DNA of 64,000 nt. Source: Mycobacterium seoulense (lineage in GTDB: Bacteria; Actinomycetota; Actinomycetes; Mycobacteriales; Mycobacteriaceae). Positions 28,965 to 40,810 of the stretch are shown here, piece by piece; the first letter of the stretch is position 1; every line of letters begins with the position of its first letter. Made by a program: the position numbers and the translations under genes. The stretch covers positions 5,456,001-5,520,000 of the forward strand of contig NZ_AP022582.1 in NCBI RefSeq assembly GCF_010731595.1. The letters are read 5' to 3'. The notes beneath the pieces were generated by a model. The model was given only the letters and a program-made list of their open reading frames with translations. It was not told the DNA's origin and did not search any database.

Positions 28965-30721
28965 TGCGGCGCCTGCTCGGCCTGTTGTTCCTCGCGGTGG
29001 TGCTCGCCGGCTGTGCGGGGGTGCCCAGCTCGTCGGCGCCCCAGGCCATCGGCACCGTCGAACGCCCGGCGCCGTCCAATCTGCCCAAGCCGACCCCTGG
29101 CATGGATCCCGACGTGCTGCTGCGCGAATTCCTCAAGGCCACAGCCGATCCCGCCAACCGGCATCTGGCGGCCCGGCAGTTCCTCACCCAGTCGGCGTCC
29201 AACGCCTGGGACGACGCCGGTAGCGCGCTGCTGATCGACCACGTGGTATTCGTGGAAACCCGTGCCGCAGAACGGGTCTCGGCGACGATGCGGGCGGACA
29301 TCCTGGGCTCGCTGTCGGACATGGGCGTGTTCGAAACCGCCGAGGGGGTGCTGCCCGACCCCGGCCAGATCGAGTTGGTCAAGACCTCGGGCGGGTGGCG
29401 GATCGACCGGCTGCCCAACGGGGTGTTCCTGGACTGGCAGCAGTTCCAGTCGACCTACAAGCGCAACACGCTGTACTTCGCCGACCCGACCGGCAAGACG
29501 GTGGTTCCCGACCCGCGCTACGTCGCGGTCGCCGATCACGACCAGTTGGCCACCGAGTTGGTCTCCAAGTTGATCGCCGGACCGCGGCCCGAGATGGCCC
29601 ACACCGTCCGCAACCTGCTCGCCCCGCCGCTGCGGCTGCGCGGCCCGGTGACCCGGGCCGACGGCGGCAAGAACGGGATCGGGCGCGGCTACGGCGGCGC
29701 GCGCATCGACCTGGAGAAGCTGTCCACCACCGACCCGCACAGCCGGCAATTGCTTGCCGCGCAGATCATTTGGACGCTGGCCAGGGCCGACATCCGGGGG
29801 CCGTACGTGATCAACGCCGACGGCGCGCCGCTGGACGACAGGTTCGCCGACGGCTGGACGACCTCCGATGTCGCCGCCACCGACCCCGGCGTGGCCGACG
29901 GCGCGGGCGCCGGGCTGCATGCCCTGGTGAACGGCTCGCTGGTGTCGCTGGACGGACAGCGCTTCAGCAACGTGCCCGGCGCCTTCGGGCGCATGGGCGA
30001 CCAGACCGGGGCCGCGCTGTCCCGCAGCGGCCGGCAGGTGGCGTCCGTCGTCACCCTGCACCGGGGCGCGCCCGACGAGGCGGCGTCGCTGTGGATCGGC
30101 GACCTCGGCGGCGAGGCGGTCCAGTCCGCCGACGGGCACAGCCTGACGCGGCCCAGCTGGTCGCTGGACGACGCGGTCTGGACGGTGGTGGACGGCAACA
30201 ACGTGCTGCGCGCGATCCAGGAGCCGGCGTCGGGGCAACCCGCCCGCATCCCGGTCGATTCCGTCGCCGTGGCCAGCCGGTTCCCGGGGCCGATCACCGA
30301 CCTGCAGCTGTCGCGCGACAGCGCGCGCGCCGCGATGGTGATCGGCGGCCAGGTGATCCTGGCCAGCGTCGAGCAGACCCAGGCCGGCCAGTTCGCCCTG
30401 ACCTACCCGCGGCGACTCGGCTTCGGGCTGGGCAACTCGGTGGTGTCGCTGTCCTGGCGCACCGGCGACGACATCGTGGTGACCCGCACCGACGCCAGCC
30501 ACCCGGTGTCCTACGTCAACCTCGACGGGGTGAACTCCGACGCACCGGCCCGGGGCCTGCAGATGCCGGTGCTGACCGTCGCGGCCAACCCGTCGACGAT
30601 CTACGTCGGGGCCCCGCAAGGCGTGCTGCAGTATTCGGCGTCGGCGGCCGAAAGCCAGCAGGCGTGGTCCGATGTGCCCGGGCTGACGGTGTTCGGGGCC
30701 GCGCCGGTGCTGCCGGGCTAG
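28964..30721 (+). CDS. lpqB: Lipoprotein LpqB, partner of MtrAB
   Basis: A 585-residue lipoprotein. The signal peptide ends in the lipobox LAGC with Cys17. A GerMN domain (near [19 protein letters not shown]) is followed by a beta-propeller-like C-terminal half. LpqB binds the MtrB sensor domain and modulates signalling. ATG 28964 overlaps the mtrB stop; an adjacent in-frame GTG at 28961 is an alternative. The stop at 30721 is embedded in the first base of a 55-bp tandem repeat. Confidence 0.95.
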   Translation: MRRLLGLLFLAVVLAGCAGVPSSSAPQAIGTVERPAPSNLPKPTPGMDPDVLLREFLKATADPANRHLAARQFLTQSASNAWDDAGSALLIDHVVFVETRAAERVSATMRADILGSLSDMGVFETAEGVLPDPGQIELVKTSGGWRIDRLPNGVFLDWQQFQSTYKRNTLYFADPTGKTVVPDPRYVAVADHDQLATELVSKLIAGPRPEMAHTVRNLLAPPLRLRGPVTRADGGKNGIGRGYGGARIDLEKLSTTDPHSRQLLAAQIIWTLARADIRGPYVINADGAPLDDRFADGWTTSDVAATDPGVADGAGAGLHALVNGSLVSLDGQRFSNVPGAFGRMGDQTGAALSRSGRQVASVVTLHRGAPDEAASLWIGDLGGEAVQSADGHSLTRPSWSLDDAVWTVVDGNNVLRAIQEPASGQPARIPVDSVAVASRFPGPITDLQLSRDSARAAMVIGGQVILASVEQTQAGQFALTYPRRLGFGLGNSVVSLSWRTGDDIVVTRTDASHPVSYVNLDGVNSDAPARGLQMPVLTVAANPSTIYVGAPQGVLQYSASAAESQQAWSDVPGLTVFGAAPVLPG

Positions 30722-30830
30722 CGGCGATCGCGAGCGCGGCGGAGCCGGGCGCTGCGGGTCGCCGCCATCGGGCTAGCGGCGATCGCGAGCGCGGCGGAGC
30801 CGGGCGCTGCGGGTCGCCGCCATCGGGCTA
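30721..30830. repeat. Two perfect 55-bp tandem copies of a hairpin repeat
   Basis: The unit begins GCGGCGATCGCGAGCGCGGC and ends GGTCGCCGCCATCGGGCTA. Copies at 30721-30775 and 30776-30830 are identical, and the six bases GGGCTA before the first copy are also repeated. The ends of the unit pair (GCGGCGA with TCGCCGC). A related copy is at 18828-18872. In M. tuberculosis Rv3243c lies at this position; here only the repeat is present. Confidence 0.9.
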
Positions 30831-30880
30831 GCGGCGCGCAACGGCGGAGGTTGTCACCCCCGCCCGCGACACTGGCGCCC

Positions 30881-31522
30881 ATGCTCGACCTCATCCTGCC
30901 GCTGCAGTGCGGCGGCTGCGGGGCGCCGTCGACCCGCTGGTGTGACGCCTGCGCCCGGCAGCTGTCGGTGCCCGCGGACCAGCCGCATGTGGTGAACCCC
31001 CGCGTCGACCCGCAGGTGCCGGTGTTCGCCCTGGGCCGCTACGCGGGTGCCCGCCGGCAGGCGATCCTGGCGCTCAAGGAGCACGGCCGCGCCGATCTCG
31101 TCGGGCCGCTGGCCGGCGCGCTGGCCACCGGCGTGCACCGGCTGCTGTCGTGGGGGATCGTCGAGACGCCGCTGATCGTCGTACCCGCGCCGACGCGGCG
31201 CTCGGCGGCCCGGCGGCGCGGCGGCGACCCGGTCACCCGGCTGGCGCGCACCGCGGTGGCGGGCCACCCGGCCATCACCGTCGCCCCGGCGCTGCGGCTG
31301 CGGGCGCTGGTTCGCGACTCGGTGGGCCTGGGCAGCACCGCCCGCGAACGCAACGTCGCGGGCCGGGTGCTGCTGCGCCGGACGCGCGCACGGCTGCCCG
31401 ACGCCGAGGTCTTGATCGTCGACGACATCGTCACCACCGGGGCGACGGCCCGCGAGTCGGTGCGGGTCTTGACCGCCGCCGGTGTCCGTGTCACCGCCGT
31501 GCTGACGGTCGCGGCCGCGTGA
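30881..31522 (+). CDS. ComF-family phosphoribosyltransferase-like protein (Rv3242c)
   Basis: A 213-residue protein with an N-terminal zinc-finger-like segment (CGGCGAPSTRWCDAC) and a type I PRTase domain. The PRPP loop reads EVLIVDDIVTTGATARES. ComF proteins assist DNA uptake in competent bacteria, but no competence genes are visible here and the role in mycobacteria is not established. ATG 30881 gives exactly the M. tuberculosis length; an upstream TTG is less likely. Confidence 0.88.
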   Translation: MLDLILPLQCGGCGAPSTRWCDACARQLSVPADQPHVVNPRVDPQVPVFALGRYAGARRQAILALKEHGRADLVGPLAGALATGVHRLLSWGIVETPLIVVPAPTRRSAARRRGGDPVTRLARTAVAGHPAITVAPALRLRALVRDSVGLGSTARERNVAGRVLLRRTRARLPDAEVLIVDDIVTTGATARESVRVLTAAGVRVTAVLTVAAA

Positions 31523-31831
31523 GGCTGTGCGGTCGCCAAGAGTATGTGAAGAACTCGCAACAGCTCCGCGAAATCAGTGGCATGGCGAGGCGAACACGAG
31601 CTAACGTCGAGGACAACATCAATCGACTCACCTGGTCTGACTCACTGGTCGCGACATTCCCAGGTTGAGACCCCACTCGCGGGAAGGGGTGAGTATTCGA
31701 CACCTTGCATCGGCGAGCAGCCTGCGGCGGTGACTTCCGAAAAAAGGACCGCTCTCCCACCTCGTCGGCGCGTCGTAGTAAGCCGGGCACGCAGGGCGCG
31801 TGCGACGTGAAAGAGAAACGAGTTGTCACGT
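31523..31831. other. Gene-free region upstream of hpf
   Basis: This 309-base region holds no ORF with coding character. It is less GC-rich than its flanks and probably contains the hpf promoter and leader. I see a weak inverted repeat (ACCTGG at 31630 and CCAGGT at 31660) and a run of six A near 31740, but no motif I can assign to a given sigma factor. Confidence 0.4.
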
Positions 31832-32515
31832 ATGTCAAGGCTATCCGTGGATTCCGGTCAGATTCTCGACCAACCGCCGACGCAAACCGACGGCCAAGCG
31901 CAGCCGACGGCAACCGCCGAGGTCGTTTTCAAGGGCCGCAACGTAGAAATCCCCGACCACTACCGCGTCTACGTCTCCCAAAAACTCGCCCGCCTCGAGC
32001 GGTTCGATCGCTCCATCTACCTCTTCGATGTCGAGCTCAAACACGCGCCCAACCGGCGCCAGCGCAAATCGTGTCAACGCGTGGAGATCACCGCCCGCGG
32101 CCGCGGGCCGGTAAGCCGGGCGGAGGCCTGCGCCGACAGCTTCTACGCGGCGTTCGAGTCCGCAGTCGACAAGCTGGAGAACCGGCTGCGCCGCGCCAAG
32201 GACCGCCGCAAAGTCCACTACGGCGACAAGACACCGGTGTCGCTGGCCGCCGCCACCGCGGTCGTGCCGCCAGCCCCGCAGGAACGCACGCCGGAACCGG
32301 CGGTCGACCATGACGGCGCCGAGGCGGACCACGAGCCCGGGCGCATCGTGCGGACCAAGGAGCACCCGGCCACGCCGATGACGGTCGACGACGCGCTCTA
32401 CGAGATGGAACTCGTCGGGCACGACTTCTTCCTGTTCCACGACAAGCACACCGAGCGGCCGTGCGTGGTGTACCGGCGCCACGCCTACGACTACGGGCTG
32501 ATCAGGCTCTCCTAA
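31832..32515 (+). CDS. hpf: Long-form ribosome hibernation promoting factor (Rv3241c)
   Basis: A 227-residue protein. The N-terminal HPF/YfiA domain (about 34-130) contains VVFKGRNVEIPDHYRVYVSQKLARLERF, binds the decoding centre and silences ribosomes. A Pro/Glu-rich linker leads to the C-terminal dimerisation domain (about 180-227) with DDALYEMELVGHDFFLFHDKHTERPCVVYRRHAYDYGLI. The ATG at 31832 is chosen; TTG 31823 is possible. It lies 97 bases upstream of secA1, as in M. tuberculosis. Confidence 0.9.
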   Translation: MSRLSVDSGQILDQPPTQTDGQAQPTATAEVVFKGRNVEIPDHYRVYVSQKLARLERFDRSIYLFDVELKHAPNRRQRKSCQRVEITARGRGPVSRAEACADSFYAAFESAVDKLENRLRRAKDRRKVHYGDKTPVSLAAATAVVPPAPQERTPEPAVDHDGAEADHEPGRIVRTKEHPATPMTVDDALYEMELVGHDFFLFHDKHTERPCVVYRRHAYDYGLIRLS

Positions 32516-32551
32516 GGTTCGTCGGCCCTCGCGGGGTTGTCACCTACCATG

Positions 32552-32576
32552 GGAGTCGCTTACGAGAAGAGACTCC
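32552..32576 (+). promoter_or_regulatory. Stem-loop in the secA1 leader
   Basis: GGAGTC (32552-32557) and GACTCC (32571-32576) form a 6-bp stem with a 13-base loop, 37 bases before the secA1 GTG. It could be a leader structure; nothing ties it to a known secA control element. Confidence 0.3.
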
Positions 32577-32612
32577 TACCAATAGGGGAACATCCCAAAA
32601 GGGGACAACACC

Positions 32613-35447
<2,835 letters not shown>

Positions 35448-35573
35448 CCGCGCCCGGAGCCGTCGTTTCTCCACCCGGCAGCAACGCCGATGCCATAGGC
35501 TAATCAGGCATCACCTGCTGTGTGGCTACAGATGACCCCGCGACCGCGCCCGGTCAAGGAAGGGGCGAGTTTC

Positions 35574-37124
35574 ATGCCCTTCGACGGAGCTGTGTCGCGA
35601 ATCGAGGTACTGGCGGCGCTGTCTTTGGCGGTCGACCTCGGGCTCGGCCAGCCGATGGACCACATGCTGAGGTCGGCGGCTATGGGTACCAGGCTCGCCG
35701 AGCGGCTGGGGCTCGGTGAACGTGAGCGCGGGACCGTCTTCTACACCGGTCTGGTGATGTGGATCGGGTGTCACGCCGACTCCCACGAGTACACGCGATG
35801 GTTCGGCGACGACATCGCGATGCGACACGACAGCCACTTCATCGACTGGTCAGGGGCACCGTACCGGCGATTTCTGCTGGGCAACCTCGGTCGTGGGTCG
35901 ACATTGCCGAAACGGGCGCAGCTGGCGGCCAAAGTCTTTTTGGACGCGCGTGGCAACCTCGGCGCGTTGGTGCAGTCCCATTGCCTGTCGGCCGCATTGC
36001 TCGCCGACGAGATCGGCCTGGGTGCGGACGTGTGCGAAGCCCTGCCCTATGCGTACGAACGGTGGGACGGCAGCGGCCTTCCCGGTGGCGCCGCCGGCGG
36101 GCAGATACCGGTGACAATGCGCGTGGCGCAGGTTGCCGACATCGCCGAGGTGCACCATCGCGCGTACGGCGCGAAAGCCGCGGTCGCGGAGGTCCGCCGA
36201 CGCAGCGGCACACAGTTCGATCCGGATATCGTCGCGGTGTTCACAGCTGCCGCCGATGAGCTGCTGAGTGATAGCGAAGATGCATGGTCGACCGCCGCCG
36301 ACTTGGCCCCGGACCCGGGGGAGGCGCTGACCGGCCCCGCACTCGACGCACTGCTGCGCGCAATGGGCGATTTCGTGGACCTCAAGTGCCCGTTCACGCT
36401 TGGCCATTCCCGCGCCGTGGCCGAGCTGGCGGAGAACGCCGGAAAATGTGCTCGGCTGCCGCAGAACGAGATCGACATCTTGCGCCGCGCAGGCTACGTC
36501 CACGACCTCGGCCGGATCGGCGTGTCGAACCGGGTCTGGGAGAAGCCGGGCGGGTTGACCGGTGCCGAACGCGAGCGGGTGCAGATCCACCCGTACCTGA
36601 CCGGCAGAATTCTGGCCCGGGTGGGTGGGCTGAAGGCCGTCCGGGAGGCCGCGGTGAACCATCACGAGCGACTCGACGGATCGGGGTATCCGAACGGTGT
36701 GCGGGGTGAAGACCTGTCCGTTCGCGATCGGATCCTTGCCGCTGCCGAAAGTTATTGCTCCTCAATGGAACCACGGCCCTACCGTGACGCCCTCGACGAC
36801 ACCGACGCCGCAAGGCGGCTACGAAGCGAGGCCGCCCGCGGGCGCCTCGACGGTGATGTGGTCGAAGCCGTGCTGGAGGCTGCGGGTCACCGGCCGTCAC
36901 GCAGAGCCGTCAGGCCGGAGGGACTGACGCGGCGCGAAGCCGAGGTGTTGCTGCACGTTGCGCGCGGGCAATCCAACCGCGAGATCGCCTCGGCCCTCTG
37001 GATTTCCGAGAAGACCGTTCGCAATCACGTCGAGCGCATCTATGCCAAAATCGGGGTCTCGAACAGGATCGGGGCCAGCTTGTACGCGACACGGCACGGC
37101 CTGACCGCCAGCGCGCTCGACTGA
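35574..37124 (+). CDS. Tandem HD-GYP phosphodiesterase-like protein with LuxR DNA-binding domain
   Basis: A 516-residue regulator. Residues 30-230 form a first HD-GYP-like unit whose metal site is largely lost, keeping [11 protein letters not shown] (162-172). Residues 275-440 form an intact-looking unit: H278, H310-D311-LGR, H339, then H363-H364-E and DGSGYPNG (368-375). Residues 448-516 are a LuxR/FixJ helix-turn-helix ([41 protein letters not shown]). A c-di-GMP or other nucleotide phosphodiesterase controlling transcription is plausible. ATG 35574 is supported by AAGGAAGGGG upstream. I do not know an orthologue at this place in M. tuberculosis. Confidence 0.85.
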   Translation: MPFDGAVSRIEVLAALSLAVDLGLGQPMDHMLRSAAMGTRLAERLGLGERERGTVFYTGLVMWIGCHADSHEYTRWFGDDIAMRHDSHFIDWSGAPYRRFLLGNLGRGSTLPKRAQLAAKVFLDARGNLGALVQSHCLSAALLADEIGLGADVCEALPYAYERWDGSGLPGGAAGGQIPVTMRVAQVADIAEVHHRAYGAKAAVAEVRRRSGTQFDPDIVAVFTAAADELLSDSEDAWSTAADLAPDPGEALTGPALDALLRAMGDFVDLKCPFTLGHSRAVAELAENAGKCARLPQNEIDILRRAGYVHDLGRIGVSNRVWEKPGGLTGAERERVQIHPYLTGRILARVGGLKAVREAAVNHHERLDGSGYPNGVRGEDLSVRDRILAAAESYCSSMEPRPYRDALDDTDAARRLRSEAARGRLDGDVVEAVLEAAGHRPSRRAVRPEGLTRREAEVLLHVARGQSNREIASALWISEKTVRNHVERIYAKIGVSNRIGASLYATRHGLTASALD

Positions 37125-37176
37125 TTTGGGGCGGATGCCTCATGTGCGGGCGGGAAATCGGCGAGACCATTTTCCC

Positions 37177-37983
37177 ATGACTCGCACTGCCCAACGGCAA
37201 TCCGCGGCCGTCGCGCCGGCCCGGCAGTCGGTCCCCTCGTCGGGTCTGTGGGACAAGGTACTCACCGACGGCCACGCTTCCCTGATCCGAGCGAGGCGCG
37301 CGTTTCGCTATCTGCCTTCGGCCCCGCGATGCAAGCTGTGCAACAACCCGTTCGGCGGTCCCGTCGGCCGGATCTTCGCCGCCGCCGGTTTTCGCCGTTC
37401 GCGCAAGAACCCGAACTTGTGCGAGCGATGCTGCGACGCACTGCCGCGGGGCGGCGCGGAGGTGGACATCGCGGTGCTGTTCGCCGACGTCCGCGGCTCC
37501 ACGGCGCTCGGTGACCGTCGGCCCGCCGCGGATTTCGCCGCGTTGCTCAACCGGTTCTACGGTGCCGCGACGCAGACACTTCTGCGCCACGACGCGGTGA
37601 TCGACAAGCTGATCGGCGACGAGGTGATGGCGTTCTTCGTCCAGGGCATCAGCGGGCCCCGATATCGTCAGCGAGCGGTTCAGGCGGGGATCGCGCTGCT
37701 CGAAGCGGTCGGATACGGCACCCCCGACGGGCCTTGGCTGGACGTGGGAATAGCGGTGAACGCGGGCGTGGCATACGTCGGCAACGTCGGCGGGGCGGTG
37801 GTCGACTTCACCGCCCTCGGGAGTCCGGTCAACGCCGCGGCCCGGATGCAACAACACGCCGCCGGGGGCGAGTTGCTGGTTGCCCGCGGAGTCGCCGATG
37901 GGCTGGTGGACGACCTGCCGCGGCGCACGCTGATACTGCGGGGCCAGCAAGAGCCGATGAATGCCTTCGTACGAACCCTGTGA
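37177..37983 (+). CDS. Class III adenylate cyclase with N-terminal cysteine cluster
   Basis: A 268-residue protein. Residues 50-90 carry CKLC (C52, C55) and CERCC (C82, C85, C86), a possible metal or redox site. The cyclase domain (about 96-265) has both metal aspartates (D104 in FADVRGST, D148 in IGDEVMAFF), ATP-selecting K144 and D210, and transition-state N219 and R223 in GSPVNAAAR. All catalytic residues are therefore present in one chain, and a homodimer making cAMP is predicted. It lies 52 bases after the HD-GYP/LuxR gene. The start ATG 37177 is a choice; an upstream TTG at 37126 is open. Confidence 0.87.
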   Translation: MTRTAQRQSAAVAPARQSVPSSGLWDKVLTDGHASLIRARRAFRYLPSAPRCKLCNNPFGGPVGRIFAAAGFRRSRKNPNLCERCCDALPRGGAEVDIAVLFADVRGSTALGDRRPAADFAALLNRFYGAATQTLLRHDAVIDKLIGDEVMAFFVQGISGPRYRQRAVQAGIALLEAVGYGTPDGPWLDVGIAVNAGVAYVGNVGGAVVDFTALGSPVNAAARMQQHAAGGELLVARGVADGLVDDLPRRTLILRGQQEPMNAFVRTL

Positions 37984-38018
37984 GCGCACGGCCAACGCGT
38001 TGTAAGCGTCGAAGACCT

Positions 38019-38049
38019 GGCCCGCGACCCTGTTGCAGGGTCGCGGGCC
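38019..38049. terminator. Strong bidirectional hairpin terminator
   Basis: GGCCCGCGACCCTG, the loop TTG, then CAGGGTCGCGGGCC form a perfect 14-bp stem exactly between two convergent genes (cyclase and ABC transporter). There is no U-tract, as is common in mycobacteria. Confidence 0.8.
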
Positions 38050-38065
38050 GGCCGGCGTGCAGGCG

Positions 38066-39769
38066 TTATCGCGCGGAAGCGCCGGGCCTGGAGCGCCGGT
38101 CCAGTACCCATGCCGTGGCCAGCGTGAGGGCAACGGCGAAGGCGGCGAGCGCGGCCAGGCTGACGGCCGTGCCCCCCTGGAAGGTGTCACGGTAGGCGGA
38201 CATGGCCGGCATTGTGGCGGTGTAGCGGTCGAGCGACAGGCCGCGCCCCAGAGCATCGAAGGCATGGCGGTTGGACAGGGCCAGGCTCATCAGGCGCCCG
38301 GGGGTGGCCATCTGGTCGACGGGGACGATGGCGCCGCCGAACAGAACCTGCGGGAAGCAAAGCATCGGCAGGGCGAGGGCCGCTTGTGCGGCATTGGAGA
38401 CCGCGGCCGAGGCGAACAGGCCCAACGCCAGGGCAGAGGTCGCTTCGATCAGAATCGTCGCAAACAGGAAGGCGTAGACGTCCCATCCGACCGCGGGGAG
38501 CCGACCGAGCGCGCGCAGCACAACGAGTAACACCGCGCTCACTGTCGCCAAGACCGGTAGCAGCGCCGCGATCTTCGATGCCACGTAGGCGCCCACGCTG
38601 AGCCCGGCCAGCCGTTCGCGTCGGAAAACGGCCATCTCGCCGACGATCTGGAGCAGGCCGTACGTGAGGCCGAAGAAGAAGCCGTCGAAAGCGATCCAAA
38701 ACACGATCTGGGCCGGACCCACACCGGCTGCGGCACGCGGATCGAACTCGCCGCGCTTGAACAGCGTCGCCATCATCACCGTCACCAGCACCGGCGAGCC
38801 GAGCAGGATCGCAAGGGTCAGCCGGTTGCGAGAGAGAACGTCGACATTGCGCCGGGTCAGGAGCCACCATTGTCGGACCCCGCCGGTGTGCTTGAGGCGG
38901 GGCGGGGTGTGGGGGACGCGCCGTTGAGGGGATCCGTGGCGAGTTGACGCGTAGACGCGGCTTCCCGCGAATCGCTCCGCCCAGATTTGCGGAGTGCCTT
39001 CGCACGCAAGGCGCTCGTACACCTCGGTGAGGTCCTGCGCACCGAAGTAGCGCCGCGCCGCGGCCGGGCTGCCGGTGAAGGCCAAGTGGCCGTCGCGAGC
39101 CAGGAAGACCACCCGGTCACACCGATCGATTCCGGCCGGCTCGTGCGTGGTGAGAATGACGGTTACCCCGCGGCGGCTGAGCCGGCGCAGCAGGCGCATC
39201 ACTTCGGCCGCGGTCGACGGATCGAGCCCAGAGGTGGGTTCGTCGAGAAAGAACAGTCTCGGCCCGGTCAGCAGCTCCACGGCGATGCTGGCCCGCTTGC
39301 GTTGACCGCCGGACAGCGCACGTACTGGCACGTCGGCACGGTCGGCCAAGTCGAGGTCCTGCAGGGTCTCCTCAACGATCCGTTCCGTTTCCGCCGCGGA
39401 CGTGCCGGCTGGAAGCCGTAGCAGTGCCGCGTACCGCAGCGTTCGGCGCAGGGGCATCTCCAGGTGGATGATGTCGTCCTGAGGCACGTAGCCCACTCGG
39501 GAGTCGGTGACGATGCGTGGACGGCGGGCAACGCCGTCGTGCCGTACCTCTCCGGTTGAAGGCGGTTGCAGTCCCGCGAGGACCTCCAGCAAGGTGGTCT
39601 TGCCCGCTCCGCTGCCGCCGGCGATGGCGACCAATTCGCCGGGTTCCACTGAAAGCGACATCTTTTGCAGGACTTGCCGCCCGCCGGCGCGCCGGCCGAT
39701 GTCGATCGCATCGATCCGAGCACCCACTGGCGCATCGGACATCGTTGCGGCACATGCTAATTCGGTCAT
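38066..39769 (-). CDS. ABCG-type ABC transporter, fused ATPase and permease
   Basis: A 567-residue half transporter. The ATPase (about 10-240) has Walker A GGSGAGKTT, a Q-loop in VGYVPQDD, the signature LSGGQRKRASIA, Walker B LFFLDEPTSGLDP and the switch His in TTHEP. A linker leads to an ABC-2 permease (about 310-560) with six predicted helices. This ATPase-first order is that of ABCG/White-type exporters; the substrate is unknown, perhaps a lipid or drug. ATG 39769 has GGAG eight bases upstream. It is divergent from mddA across a palindrome-bearing promoter region. Confidence 0.88.
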   Translation of the reverse strand: MTELACAATMSDAPVGARIDAIDIGRRAGGRQVLQKMSLSVEPGELVAIAGGSGAGKTTLLEVLAGLQPPSTGEVRHDGVARRPRIVTDSRVGYVPQDDIIHLEMPLRRTLRYAALLRLPAGTSAAETERIVEETLQDLDLADRADVPVRALSGGQRKRASIAVELLTGPRLFFLDEPTSGLDPSTAAEVMRLLRRLSRRGVTVILTTHEPAGIDRCDRVVFLARDGHLAFTGSPAAARRYFGAQDLTEVYERLACEGTPQIWAERFAGSRVYASTRHGSPQRRVPHTPPRLKHTGGVRQWWLLTRRNVDVLSRNRLTLAILLGSPVLVTVMMATLFKRGEFDPRAAAGVGPAQIVFWIAFDGFFFGLTYGLLQIVGEMAVFRRERLAGLSVGAYVASKIAALLPVLATVSAVLLVVLRALGRLPAVGWDVYAFLFATILIEATSALALGLFASAAVSNAAQAALALPMLCFPQVLFGGAIVPVDQMATPGRLMSLALSNRHAFDALGRGLSLDRYTATMPAMSAYRDTFQGGTAVSLAALAAFAVALTLATAWVLDRRSRPGASAR

Positions 39770-39841
39770 GATCTGATCTCCGTGCTTTCTTGAGGTAACT
39801 TCGTCAGGATCGATCATCGGTCCACCGCTTCTGCCGTCGCA

Positions 39842-39943
39842 TGAGGCGTTTGCCTCAAATGGCAGAGTCCGCCAGCGGGTATGCGCTCCGAATGAGCTAG
39901 TCAAAATTGCCTAGAGCCCGGCAACGAAAAAATGAGGCAAACG
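39842..39943. promoter_or_regulatory. Paired TGAGGC operator-like sites between ABC transporter and mddA
   Basis: TGAGGC, GTTT, GCCTCA (39842-39857) is a perfect 6-4-6 inverted repeat. Its right half, CGTTTGCCTCA, recurs exactly in the opposite orientation at 39933-39943, 86 bases away. The two sites flank an AT-rich segment in the divergent promoter region, fitting a regulator controlling one or both genes. No regulator gene is adjacent. Confidence 0.5.
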
Positions 39944-39983
39944 ACCTATAGGCCAGTGCGCCCACCCGGCGGACACTTAGCCC

Positions 39984-40757
39984 ATGAAGCGATACATGAC
40001 GCTTGGTTACGGCGCCGCGGCGTACCTGCTCTTCCTCGCGGCCTTCCTGTATCTCATTGGCTTCGTGGGCAACCTCGCGGTGCCCCGAAGCGTCGATCGA
40101 GGGCTCGCCGCACCTGTCGGCGAGGCGGTACTGGTCAACACGGTGTTGGTCGCCGTGTTCGGGGTCCAGCACAGCGTGATGGCCCGGCCCGCGTTCAAGC
40201 GATGGTGGGCGCGGTTCATTCCGTCGCCGATCGAGCGCAGCACCTACGTGCTGCTGTCCAGCGTGGTGCTCGCCCTGCTGTACTGGCAATGGCGGACGAT
40301 GCCGACCGCCATCTGGGAGGTGCGGCTGCCGGCCGCCCGCGCGGTGCTGTGGGCGCTGTTCTGGCTCGGCTGGGCCATCGCGCTGCTGTCGACGTTCCTG
40401 ATCAACCACTTCGACCTGTTCGGGCTCCGGCAGGTGTATCTGGCGGCGCGCCAAAAGCCGTACACCAGCATCGAATTCCGCGTCCGCCTGCTCTACCGGG
40501 TGGTGCGCCACCCCCTGATGCTCGGGATGGTCATCGCGTTCTGGGCCGCACCCGTCATGACGGCCGGGCATCTGCTGTTCTCCAGCGGCATGACGCTCTA
40601 CATCCTGATCGCCACGCAGCTGGAGGAGCGTGACCTGGTCGCCTCGCTGGGCCACCAATATCGCGATTACCGCCGCGAGGTGTCGATGCTGCTCCCGCTT
40701 CCGCGCCGCCACGCCGCGGGGATCGAGCGCCAGGCGGACTCTTCAGCAGTTCTCTAG
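39984..40757 (+). CDS. mddA: Methanethiol S-methyltransferase-like membrane protein (Rv3238c homologue)
   Basis: A 257-residue membrane protein with about five to six helices, of the NnrU/isoprenylcysteine-methyltransferase superfamily. The conserved C-terminal segment RLLYRVVRHPLMLGMVIAFWAAP (RHP motif) and EERDLVASLGHQYRDYRREV is the SAM-binding signature. Homologues including the M. tuberculosis protein have been described as MddA, which methylates methanethiol to dimethylsulfide. The exact substrate here is inferred from family resemblance. Confidence 0.75.
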   Translation: MKRYMTLGYGAAAYLLFLAAFLYLIGFVGNLAVPRSVDRGLAAPVGEAVLVNTVLVAVFGVQHSVMARPAFKRWWARFIPSPIERSTYVLLSSVVLALLYWQWRTMPTAIWEVRLPAARAVLWALFWLGWAIALLSTFLINHFDLFGLRQVYLAARQKPYTSIEFRVRLLYRVVRHPLMLGMVIAFWAAPVMTAGHLLFSSGMTLYILIATQLEERDLVASLGHQYRDYRREVSMLLPLPRRHAAGIERQADSSAVL

Positions 40758-40810
40758 GAGCTCGGCAATCCACTGACCGTGCCTCCGTCCGACCTGTCAG
40801 GATTGACGGT

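Noticed and set aside
31523..31831. A SigF- or SigH-type promoter before hpf
   Set aside because: Partial GGTT and GGGAAG matches exist, but no -35/-10 pair has correct spacing; I could not support a specific sigma factor.
38066..39769. Assigning the ABC transporter as the Rv3239c counterpart
   Set aside because: Rv3239c is, as I recall, a major-facilitator-type transporter with a cyclic-nucleotide domain; this gene is an ATPase-permease fusion, so only the position is similar.
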